A stretch of DNA of 5,266 nucleotides from Euryarchaeota archaeon UBA229 (lineage in GTDB: Archaea; Thermoplasmatota; Poseidoniia; Poseidoniales; Poseidoniaceae): the NCBI GenBank assembly GCA_002505355.1, contig DAUW01000103.1:1-5266 (forward strand), written 5' to 3'. The position numbers were made by a program, and so were the translations under genes. Shown here piece after piece: positions 1 through 5,266 of this stretch. Under the pieces are notes generated by a model. The model did no database searches and was not told the origin of the DNA. It was given only the letters and a program-made list of their open reading frames with translations. Each line of letters starts with the position of its first letter. The first letter of the stretch is position 1.

Positions 1-774
1 AATGCTTTGTGGTTTTACTGCGCCAGTGGCAATCATTTCCGTGTAATCATCTTCGAATACCACCCTCGTTTGATTAGGTTGTAGCGTCATCAGAGAGTGA
101 ACTGCATCAGTTGCTCTTAGTTTTGCAACGGATTCTATGTAATTTCCAAGTAATACGAAACCGATTATGAACACGACCCCATCAAAAAATACGTGCTCGG
201 CTTGGCTAAAAATTTCTGGGAACTGGGAAAATTTTCCGGCTAATGTGACTCCAACAGACCAAAAAAACGCTACAGTGGTCCCTAAATGTATCAGAACATC
301 CATGTTAGCACTCCCTCTTCGCAAGGTTTTCCAAGCGTTGGTGTGAAACGAGATCCCCGACCAAAAATATACGGGTATAGTCATAATAAGCGCCCAGAAT
401 AATCGGGCATCAAACCCTGCAAAATTTCCCATGTCATCTGCAAACATCGTAAGATAGATTGTTGGTAATGCCAACATAAGTGCTAATCCAGCCTTACGTC
501 CATCATTAGAGACTTGCTTCTCTAGTCTTTCTCTCAGCGGCTTGGATTTATCATGTCGAATGGCAGTGAATCCACCATTATTAATTGCCGAAATAATTTC
601 CTCGGTTACTGCATCATTTACAGATTGAGTAAGTTGTACACTTGCCGAGTTAAGTGGTAGATTGACAGCTACTGCTTTGACATATTCACTTCGCTCAACA
701 ATCTTTTCGACTGAAGCAACACAAGCAGCGCATGTCATACCACCAACGTCAAGTTTCAGTACGTCACTACTCAT
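1..774 (-). CDS. copA: Copper-type P1B ATPase (CopA-like), N-terminal 258 residues, cut by window edge
   Basis: Heavy-metal P-type ATPase, which uses ATP to move metal ions, probably Cu(I), across the cytoplasmic membrane. Seen: an N-terminal HMA metal-binding domain (about residues 3-70) with the motif GMTCAAC, Cys15 and Cys18 being the ligands. Four hydrophobic segments follow, at about 96-112, 124-144, 162-180 and 193-215. They match the MA, MB, TM1 and TM2 helices of the family and include the P1B signature NMDVLIHLGT (158-167) and FVLLGNYIES (206-215). The actuator TGE, the CPC metal site, the DKTGT phosphorylation site and the ATP-binding domain would lie beyond the left edge, so activity and exact metal cannot be confirmed. 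GMTCxxC favours copper over zinc. The ATG at 774 is chosen because AGGTGG lies 6 bases upstream. It lies 41 bases after the RNase gene on the same strand with no obvious promoter between, so it is probably the distal gene of that operon. Confidence 0.93.
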   Translation of the reverse strand, partial: MSSDVLKLDVGGMTCAACVASVEKIVERSEYVKAVAVNLPLNSASVQLTQSVNDAVTEEIISAINNGGFTAIRHDKSKPLRERLEKQVSNDGRKAGLALMLALPTIYLTMFADDMGNFAGFDARLFWALIMTIPVYFWSGISFHTNAWKTLRRGSANMDVLIHLGTTVAFFWSVGVTLAGKFSQFPEIFSQAEHVFFDGVVFIIGFVLLGNYIESVAKLRATDAVHSLMTLQPNQTRVVFEDDYTEMIATGAVKPQSI

Positions 775-780
775 CTTTTA

Positions 781-786
781 CCACCT
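781..786 (-). promoter_or_regulatory. Ribosome binding site of the copper ATPase gene
   Basis: Read on the minus strand the sequence is AGGTGG, 6 bases before the ATG at 774. It matches the complement of a typical archaeal 16S rRNA 3' end and fixes the start codon. It lies in the 41-base gap after the RNase stop codon, which otherwise shows no TATA-like box or hairpin terminator. Confidence 0.7.
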
Positions 787-815
787 AATCTAGACTACTG
801 CAAAGGCAATTTGGC

Positions 816-3140
816 TTACTTCGGCGCAAGGTCCAACGACCCTCCCCATATGTCGATACCTCTCAATCTACAAGGATATTTCTCACCCAGTCTCGCAACG
901 ACTCGGTATTGCCCATCTCTTCCGGGCTCTGCATTACTGACCTCCAGACCATTCTCATCGATGTTAAGTCGCCGCTTTGAATCCATTTGACGCAAGTGCA
1001 TACGTCCCTGAATGGCGCCATCATCATTCAGGTCTAGATATACCCAAGGTGTTCTTAGACTGACAATCCGAGCGGGCCATGACCTTTCGATGATTGGCGA
1101 ATAGGTATTTTCTGAGGTAGAGTCTACTTCGCCACCACGTAGAAGATGGATATGGTATGCGTTGGCAACAAGCTCCCATTCAATGAATTTGGCAATGACC
1201 GATTGATTGCTGCAGTGTTCAGCAACATCTGCAGTTTCTTCCTCATCATATACCCAATCATCGCCTCTTAGCATCGCTTTCAATTGTCGATGAACCATCA
1301 GGTCAGGATACCTACGTATCGGGCTGGTAAAGTGTGCATATGCATCTAGATTAAGACCAAAGTGTCCAAGATTTTTGTGTGAGTAGTTCGCTCTTTGCAT
1401 AAGATGGAATAATCCTTGGTCGACGACTCGGCGGGTTTTATTGGCAAGGCTAGATGCCTTACTTTGCGCATCCATCAGGGAGTCGAGAATGTCTTGTCGT
1501 GCTTGGGGGTCAAGAACATTTGACAAATATGCTGGGACGTCATCCGTATTTTCAATTGAATCTTCTGTATTACTAATCGGTTCAATGGTCGTATTGGCCC
1601 AGGCACCTAAGAGATCAGATAACTCGTCGGAATCCGATTGTCCGTGGGTCTTGAATGATGGCATAGGCAGTTCAATGTTAACACCTAAAGCGGATAACTT
1701 GGCGTTTAATTCCTTAACTTCAGCAGAATCAGGAGGTGCATGACAACGCCACGGTAGCGGTGCACCAGCACTACCGAGTAGATTACCGACGCAGGCATTT
1801 GTTGCTACCATGAAAGACTCGATCATTCTGGTAGCATCTGTTGGCCATTTCACCATGACTTTGATTTGCTCATTGGGTAAAATACGGGGTCGCATTTCCG
1901 CATTTGAAATATTCAATTTTACCTCTTTTGCTTGCCAAATGGCTGCCAACCGGAACATACTTTCAAACCTAGAGTCACCGATTGCATCTTCATACGACAG
2001 ATTTTCGATAATACGGACAACTGCTTCGTGTGCATCGGTTCTTACTATATTACCCTCAGAGTCTAATTCCATAGCAATGACCATTGCCAAGCGATCAACC
2101 TCTGCTCGCAATGAACACAGATTGTCTGCTAGCCGAGGAGGCAGCATAGGCAATACAGTATGGGGCAGGTAAACCGAGGTGGCTCTAGCTTTTGCGGCAT
2201 TGTCAAGCCTGGTATCCTTTTGCACGTAGTGGGCAACATCAGCAATCGCCACCCAGAGTATTGTTTTGTCATCTTGCTCAGTCATGCACACAGCATCATC
2301 GAAATCTTTAGCATCATGTGGATCGATTGTGACAAAAGGCAGGTGACGCAAATCAACCCGGCCTTGTTCGACCATGTGATTTCCATCGACCTCAGTCTGC
2401 AGGTTACTGTGTTCAACGAGTTTTTGATCGTAATATCTTGGAAAAGGATTTCGCCCTTCACGTTTCCTCGCCGCTAATCGTAAATCAAGTAACTCAGTAA
2501 TCGAGAGCTTTTGATTTTGTAGCAGCAGGAGAGCAATACTTGGCATAGAGTCTTGAAACCTAAATCCGCAGCGGGTATCAGCAAAATTGCAAATTTCCCT
2601 GACTAGGTCGAAATGCCCCCATATCCTCAGTCCGTCGCTAGTGAGTGTCAACTCCTTTGGCAGTTCATCGCCAGATAATATTGCAAACCACGATTGTTCG
2701 ATTATTTGGTAGCGGGATTCATCTGATTCGCTGGATAATTTTGGCGGGCCTTGGAATAAATCTCCCGATTTCCCGTAGCGTAAAAGAAATGATTCCCATG
2801 CAGAGACCGAGGCTTTAATTGCCTCAATTTGTTCATTACTTCTCATGGTTAAGGATCTTGTTTCATCTATGCTGAAGAACTGACCATTTTTTCTAATCAC
2901 TGCTAAGGATTGATCAAGATGGGACCGGAAAATGCGCTCAGCTTTTGGCTCTTTGGCGAATCTCGCGTTCATTTTTTCAGCATCAATCAACAACTTAGCA
3001 ATAGATTGAGCATCCCAAGCCTTGCTGAATAGCTCGTAGTTATCTCCAATGGCCGTAGCCATTCGCTTCCAGAGTCGCTCTCCTTCTCCAAGTTGCGGAC
3101 CTTTTTGTTGTCTTTTGTTGCGATTGTGCTTTTTACCCAT
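816..3140 (-). CDS. rnr: RNase II/RNase R-family 3'-5' exoribonuclease (RNB domain)
   Basis: Processive 3'-5' hydrolytic exoribonuclease of the RNB family, expected to degrade structured RNA in the cytoplasm. Seen in the 774 residues: a basic N-terminal tail (KKHNRNKRQQK, 3-13) and a mostly helical, unrecognised region to about 260. The RNB catalytic domain follows. TIDPHDAKDFDDAV (271-284) supplies the four expected metal-binding aspartates, D273, D279, D281 and D282. SVYLPHTVLPMLPPRLADN (322-340) is the conserved block after it. YAHFTSPIRRYPDLMVHR (601-618) is the diagnostic RNase R/Rrp44-type motif with the active-site arginines. A C-terminal S1-like RNA-binding domain spans about 687-770. 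The cold-shock domains of bacterial RNase R are not evident, and an acidic insertion sits at about 496-550. All key residues are present, so it should be active. The ATG at 3140 lies 6 bases after the dnaJ stop, suggesting coupled translation; its Shine-Dalgarno (GTGAGA-like) is weak. The symbol rnr reflects the family, not proven orthology; the enzyme is patchy in archaea, so transfer from bacteria is possible (inference). Confidence 0.93.
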   Translation of the reverse strand: MGKKHNRNKRQQKGPQLGEGERLWKRMATAIGDNYELFSKAWDAQSIAKLLIDAEKMNARFAKEPKAERIFRSHLDQSLAVIRKNGQFFSIDETRSLTMRSNEQIEAIKASVSAWESFLLRYGKSGDLFQGPPKLSSESDESRYQIIEQSWFAILSGDELPKELTLTSDGLRIWGHFDLVREICNFADTRCGFRFQDSMPSIALLLLQNQKLSITELLDLRLAARKREGRNPFPRYYDQKLVEHSNLQTEVDGNHMVEQGRVDLRHLPFVTIDPHDAKDFDDAVCMTEQDDKTILWVAIADVAHYVQKDTRLDNAAKARATSVYLPHTVLPMLPPRLADNLCSLRAEVDRLAMVIAMELDSEGNIVRTDAHEAVVRIIENLSYEDAIGDSRFESMFRLAAIWQAKEVKLNISNAEMRPRILPNEQIKVMVKWPTDATRMIESFMVATNACVGNLLGSAGAPLPWRCHAPPDSAEVKELNAKLSALGVNIELPMPSFKTHGQSDSDELSDLLGAWANTTIEPISNTEDSIENTDDVPAYLSNVLDPQARQDILDSLMDAQSKASSLANKTRRVVDQGLFHLMQRANYSHKNLGHFGLNLDAYAHFTSPIRRYPDLMVHRQLKAMLRGDDWVYDEEETADVAEHCSNQSVIAKFIEWELVANAYHIHLLRGGEVDSTSENTYSPIIERSWPARIVSLRTPWVYLDLNDDGAIQGRMHLRQMDSKRRLNIDENGLEVSNAEPGRDGQYRVVARLGEKYPCRLRGIDIWGGSLDLAPK

Positions 3141-3146
3141 GCAATC

Positions 3147-4058
3147 TCACAATCCGGTTTTTCGCAACTGTTCTAGCGCCTTTCTCTGTTCATCAGTCAG
3201 GTCATCAACCTCTTGCATAGCGAATTCCAAATCTAAGTCGCCACCTTGAATTCCAGCCCCACTCATCCGCCTTCTGTCGCCAACTTGGGTATTGGGCGCA
3301 ACAGTTAGCAGACCTTCTTTCCCTGATGGCAGCTTAATCTTAACTTTCCCACCCAGCATCAGTGTTGAAAATTCAGTCTGAACTTCTTGCACGAGCGTGT
3401 CACCGTCCCAATAGCGCCCTTCTCCTGCGTCAATTCTAACGGTTAGTAAGACATCTCCGGGGTCGCCCTCGGGGTGATCATGACCTTGACCTTTCATTCG
3501 CTTGACAGTTCCATGCTTCACGCCGGGTGACAAATTTGTTTTCATAGTGACGCTTTTTGCCTCCATGGTTCCGATAGAATTTGGCTTCAATCTCTTGAAA
3601 GTAAAAGAAAATGTGCCACCTCGCTCAGATTCAGCAACGGTCAAATCTATACTCACTTTGATATCACTACCTTTTGGCCTACTTGTGCGCTGTGCTGACG
3701 CTCCAGTTCTATTACCAGCGAAGGGATTACCACCCGCGCTCCCCCTCCTGCCGCCAGAGAACATCTGTCCCAGAACATCCTCGAAACCGCCGCCCATATT
3801 ACCGAATCCACCGCCACGCATACCGCCACCAAACATGTTAGCCATCTGTTGCTGTTGGTCGTATTCTCGTCGCGCTTCAGCGCTGCCAATCTTTTCATGA
3901 GCGGCTTGAACTTGCTTGAACTTTGCTTCAGCACCAGCATCTCCAGGGTTACGATCAGGATGGAACTGGCGGGCTTTTTTGCGGAACGCGCGCTTTATTT
4001 CGGCATCGCTAGCTTCCTTACTTACACCAAGCACTCGGTATGGGTCTGGTTCCGCCAT
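3147..4058 (-). CDS. dnaJ: DnaJ/Hsp40 co-chaperone, class B (no zinc finger, CbpA-like)
   Basis: J-domain co-chaperone that stimulates the ATPase of an Hsp70 (DnaK) and delivers unfolded clients. Numbered from the ATG at 4058 (303 residues): J-domain at about 5-68 with the essential HPD at 33-35 in QFHPDRNPGD; Gly/Met/Phe-rich linker at about 73-130 with repeated GGG; then two substrate-binding beta-sandwich domains (about 131-210 and 211-284), recognisable from SPGVKHGTVKRMKGQGH (177-193) and LMLGGKVKIKLPSGKEG (233-249). The CxxCxGxG zinc-finger repeats of class A DnaJ are absent: there is not one cysteine in the protein. The tail LTDEQRKALEQL is typical of bacterial-type DnaJ. An in-frame TTG at 4061 immediately precedes the ATG and could also initiate, but ATG is preferred; GGAAG 8 bases upstream is only a weak ribosome site. 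No dnaK or grpE is adjacent. It is the first gene of the minus-strand cluster and its stop is 6 bases before the exoribonuclease start. Confidence 0.94.
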   Translation of the reverse strand: MAEPDPYRVLGVSKEASDAEIKRAFRKKARQFHPDRNPGDAGAEAKFKQVQAAHEKIGSAEARREYDQQQQMANMFGGGMRGGGFGNMGGGFEDVLGQMFSGGRRGSAGGNPFAGNRTGASAQRTSRPKGSDIKVSIDLTVAESERGGTFSFTFKRLKPNSIGTMEAKSVTMKTNLSPGVKHGTVKRMKGQGHDHPEGDPGDVLLTVRIDAGEGRYWDGDTLVQEVQTEFSTLMLGGKVKIKLPSGKEGLLTVAPNTQVGDRRRMSGAGIQGGDLDLEFAMQEVDDLTDEQRKALEQLRKTGL

Positions 4059-4108
4059 CAATGGGGCTTCCGCGCCTCTACCTCATCAATTTTAGTAGTA
4101 GCCTACTG

Positions 4109-4118
4109 TTAATAATTA
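4109..4118 (-). promoter_or_regulatory. Candidate TATA box for the dnaJ-RNase-copA operon
   Basis: On the minus strand this reads TAATTATTAA, an AT-only stretch lying about 50-60 bases upstream of the dnaJ ATG. With usual archaeal spacing, transcription would begin near 4085-4090, giving a leader of about 30 bases. That is inferred from position and composition only; the region is generally AT-rich, so the match is not strong. Confidence 0.35.
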
Positions 4119-4143
4119 CCTAAAATTAGGGTAACTTAATTAT
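4112..4143. repeat. Dyad-rich segment in the divergent intergenic region
   Basis: Three short inverted repeats with nearly the same centre are visible: ATAATTA (4112-4118) with TAATTAT (4137-4143); TTACC (4116-4120) with GGTAA (4130-4134); and CCTAA (4119-4123) with TTAGG (4126-4130). They sit between the dnaJ and secE start sites. This could be a regulator-binding operator, or simply two opposed TATA-like elements in AT-rich DNA. No regulator can be named. Confidence 0.35.
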
Positions 4144-4152
4144 CCGACGCGG

Positions 4153-4161
4153 TTATATTTA
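4153..4161 (+). promoter_or_regulatory. Candidate TATA box for the secE-spt5 operon
   Basis: TTATATTTA resembles the archaeal TATA consensus. Its expected start point, about 25 bases downstream, falls near 4180-4186 and would leave a leader of only 10-17 bases ahead of the secE ATG, just enough to keep the GAGGT ribosome site. A second, weaker AT box at 4136-4143 (TTAATTAT) would instead start transcripts near 4163-4168. The sequence cannot say which is used. Confidence 0.45.
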
Positions 4162-4185
4162 GGAGGCAGTTGGGATGACAAGCCA

Positions 4186-4190
4186 GAGGT
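4186..4190 (+). promoter_or_regulatory. Ribosome binding site of secE
   Basis: GAGGT lies 6 bases before the ATG at 4197 and supports that start. A stronger AGGAGG at 4161-4166 lies too far upstream (30 bases) to serve this ATG; it is placed instead for an out-of-frame ATG at 4175. Confidence 0.6.
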
Positions 4191-4196
4191 CATACC

Positions 4197-4469
4197 ATGT
4201 CCAGTGAAACTGAAAAAAAGCGTTCCTTTGAAGATCGAGTTCAGGACCGTCAAGATTGGATTGAAGCCCAGTTTCGAAGAATTTCACGTGGTTCATGGGC
4301 AAGAATCATCCGCATGGCGCGTAAACCGTCTCCACAAGAATTCAAACAAACCAGCATAGTTTGCGGAATCGGACTATTTGTTCTAGGCGCAATTGGTTTT
4401 GGCTTGCTGGTTCTGATGGATAATTTCTTTCCTTGGCTAATTCATGACGTAATTGGGATTGGCAATTAA
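4197..4469 (+). CDS. secE: Protein translocase subunit SecE / Sec61 gamma
   Basis: Small essential subunit of the SecYEG/Sec61 protein-conducting channel in the cytoplasmic membrane; it clamps SecY. Seen in 90 residues: a charged N-terminal segment (1-20), an amphipathic helix region (about 15-40), the family hallmark RMARKPSPQEF (39-49) at the cytoplasmic membrane edge, and one strongly hydrophobic transmembrane segment (about 53-75, CGIGLFVLGAIGFGLLVLM). This order, the single membrane span and the R/K-KPS motif are those of archaeal/eukaryotic Sec61 gamma. The protein is somewhat longer than the 55-70 residues common in archaea because of its N-terminal part. The position 18 bases before an Spt5 gene on the same strand is the conserved archaeal secE-spt5 arrangement and supports the call. 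It probably shares a promoter with spt5. Confidence 0.93.
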   Translation: MSSETEKKRSFEDRVQDRQDWIEAQFRRISRGSWARIIRMARKPSPQEFKQTSIVCGIGLFVLGAIGFGLLVLMDNFFPWLIHDVIGIGN

Positions 4470-4476
4470 ATTTGAT

Positions 4477-4482
4477 AGGTGA
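4477..4482 (+). promoter_or_regulatory. Ribosome binding site deciding the start of the Nudix-Spt5 gene
   Basis: AGGTGA is a near-ideal Shine-Dalgarno sequence 5 bases before the ATG at 4488. An in-frame GTG at 4479 lies inside this motif and is therefore an unlikely start. The site shows that translation begins ahead of the Nudix-like domain, not at the Spt5 domain. Confidence 0.75.
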
Positions 4483-4487
4483 ATAAC

Positions 4488-5266
4488 ATGGTAGAAGCGT
4501 TTGTTGCATTTGTGAGATTTGAAGAAAAGTTGTTACTACTCCGCAGGAACAAATCTGATGGAGATTTTCCAGCGTTATGGGACGGAGTCTGGGGCATTGC
4601 TGACACTCAAGAAGAAGTACTTGCGAGGGTTTCTGAAGCAACCAGCATCCCCGTCGAGAATCTTCACTATCATTCAACAGGCCCCGAGCGAGGTATCGAT
4701 ATGGGACGCTCGTTGGTTGATGTTATGCCTATTTTAGTCGTCGCATCAACAGATGAAGTAACCCCAACCGGTAGGTATAGCGAACACGAATGGGTCGACC
4801 CAGGTAAAATTCAAGAATACAACTGTATCTTTTCCAATATCGACATGGACAATGCACACTCATTGTTCCGAGAGATGTATGGCTCAGTAGGCTCCTTCCT
4901 ATACATCGTAAAAACCGCAATCGGCTCAGAACAGCGAGTTGCCGATGAAATGCATGCAAGACTCCATGGTAGTGGTTCCTTAACCGCTCTACAAGGTGAT
5001 GTAATGTCTATTCTGCATCCAACTGGAATGCGTGGCTATGTCTTTGTTGAGTCAAGCGCAATATACCATGTTGAGAAATTGATTGGGCGCTCCGGTGGTC
5101 GTGATCCTACATCGAGGAGAGGAATCAATCAAACTCCGCTAAAGAATGCTAAGACCGTATTACCCGGTGAAGCACCACTCGCTGACATTCTACCATATCT
5201 AGAGCCAAAGGCTGTTACTTCTGGTATCGAGGTCGGTTGTATTGTTGAGATTATTACAGGTGCCTT
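4488..5266 (+). CDS. spt5: Nudix-like domain fused to transcription elongation factor Spt5 (NusG homologue), 3' end outside window
   Basis: Spt5 binds the RNA polymerase clamp, with Spt4, and promotes processive elongation. The open frame has 259 codons and no stop before the window end. Residues 2-115 look like a Nudix fold: VEAFVAFVRFEEKLLLLRR, then FPALWDGVWG and a C-terminal EHEWVDPGKIQEY, the usual Nudix end. The Nudix box itself (about 36-54) is degenerate, so hydrolysis is doubtful. After a short linker comes the NGN domain: FLYIVKTAIGSEQRVADEM (137-155), VMSILHPTGMRGYVFVE (172-188) and TVLPGEAPLADILPYLEPK (223-241). The KOW domain starts at about 246 with IEVGCIVEIITG. An insertion at about 201-216 (RSGGRDPTSRRGINQT) is not expected in archaeal NGN. 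The AGGTGA site fixes the start at 4488. Archaeal Spt5 normally has about 150 residues with no leading domain. An internal start, for example the ATG at 4875 just before NGN, could give a separate Spt5, but no good ribosome site is seen there. The Spt5 call is secure; the Nudix assignment rests on motifs only. Confidence 0.88.
   Translation, partial: MVEAFVAFVRFEEKLLLLRRNKSDGDFPALWDGVWGIADTQEEVLARVSEATSIPVENLHYHSTGPERGIDMGRSLVDVMPILVVASTDEVTPTGRYSEHEWVDPGKIQEYNCIFSNIDMDNAHSLFREMYGSVGSFLYIVKTAIGSEQRVADEMHARLHGSGSLTALQGDVMSILHPTGMRGYVFVESSAIYHVEKLIGRSGGRDPTSRRGINQTPLKNAKTVLPGEAPLADILPYLEPKAVTSGIEVGCIVEIITGA

Noticed and set aside
775..815. Possible terminator or separate promoter between the RNase and copper ATPase genes
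   Set aside because: No hairpin with a T-run and no TATA-like box is visible in the 41 bases; only the ribosome site stands out.
1441..2477. Plus-strand open frames of 100-120 codons opposite the RNase gene
   Set aside because: They lie wholly antisense to a strongly supported RNB gene, show no recognisable domain, and overlap one another in the manner of shadow frames.
4059..4061. TTG at 4061 as the dnaJ start
   Set aside because: It adds a single residue directly before an ATG; ATG is the commoner start and no ribosome site favours the TTG.
3502..4112. Plus- and minus-strand frames overlapping dnaJ, including a Pro-rich one
   Set aside because: The Pro-rich composition is simply the complement of the Gly-rich DnaJ linker; DnaJ is unambiguous in its own frame.
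4479..4481. In-frame GTG as the start of the Nudix-Spt5 gene
   Set aside because: It is part of the AGGTGA ribosome site that serves the ATG at 4488.
4342..4959. Minus- and plus-strand frames overlapping secE and the Nudix-Spt5 gene (including 4519-4737 plus)
   Set aside because: They conflict with the continuous Nudix-Spt5 frame, which has motifs throughout and a strong ribosome site; the alternatives show no family motifs.

Overview
The window most likely comes from an archaeon. The evidence is the pair on the plus strand: a short Sec61-gamma/SecE-type translocon subunit, followed 18 bases later by a gene whose C-terminal half is an archaeal Spt5/NusG (NGN domain plus the start of a KOW domain). 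secE-spt5 adjacency is a classic archaeal arrangement, usually followed by ribosomal protein genes. Shine-Dalgarno sequences fit an archaeal-type 16S 3' end (AGGTGA, AGGTGG, GAGGT), and TATA-like boxes lie in the only sizeable gap. Base composition is moderate. An uncultivated marine euryarchaeote (Thermoplasmatota, for example Poseidoniales/Marine Group II) would fit, but that is a guess from gene content and not shown by the sequence.

Layout. Bases 1-4058 are a tightly packed minus-strand cluster, read right to left: a zinc-finger-less DnaJ (J-domain) co-chaperone (3147-4058), an RNase II/R-family exoribonuclease (816-3140, starting 6 bases after the dnaJ stop), and the N-terminal third of a copper-type P1B ATPase (774 down to 1, running off the left edge, 41 bases after the RNase stop). 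Bases 4059-4196 are a divergent, AT-rich intergenic region with candidate promoters for both directions and several short dyads. Bases 4197-5266 hold secE and the 5' part of a long gene that runs off the right edge.

The most notable object is that last gene. It is a single open frame with no stop from 4488 to the window end. It encodes a Nudix-hydrolase-like fold (about residues 2-115) fused in front of the Spt5 NGN domain (about residues 136-240) and the beginning of KOW. Archaeal Spt5 is normally a protein of about 150 residues that starts directly with NGN. The Nudix box here is degenerate, so the extra domain is more likely a binding or regulatory module than an active hydrolase. The NGN domain also carries a short Gly/Arg-rich insertion.

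Together the plus-strand genes serve core information processing and secretion (transcription elongation, protein translocation). The minus-strand genes suggest a protein/RNA quality-control pair (DnaJ and RNase R-like) co-transcribed with a metal-efflux pump. No RNA genes, mobile elements, CRISPR arrays or attachment sites were seen, and no gene-free stretch exceeds about 140 bases.
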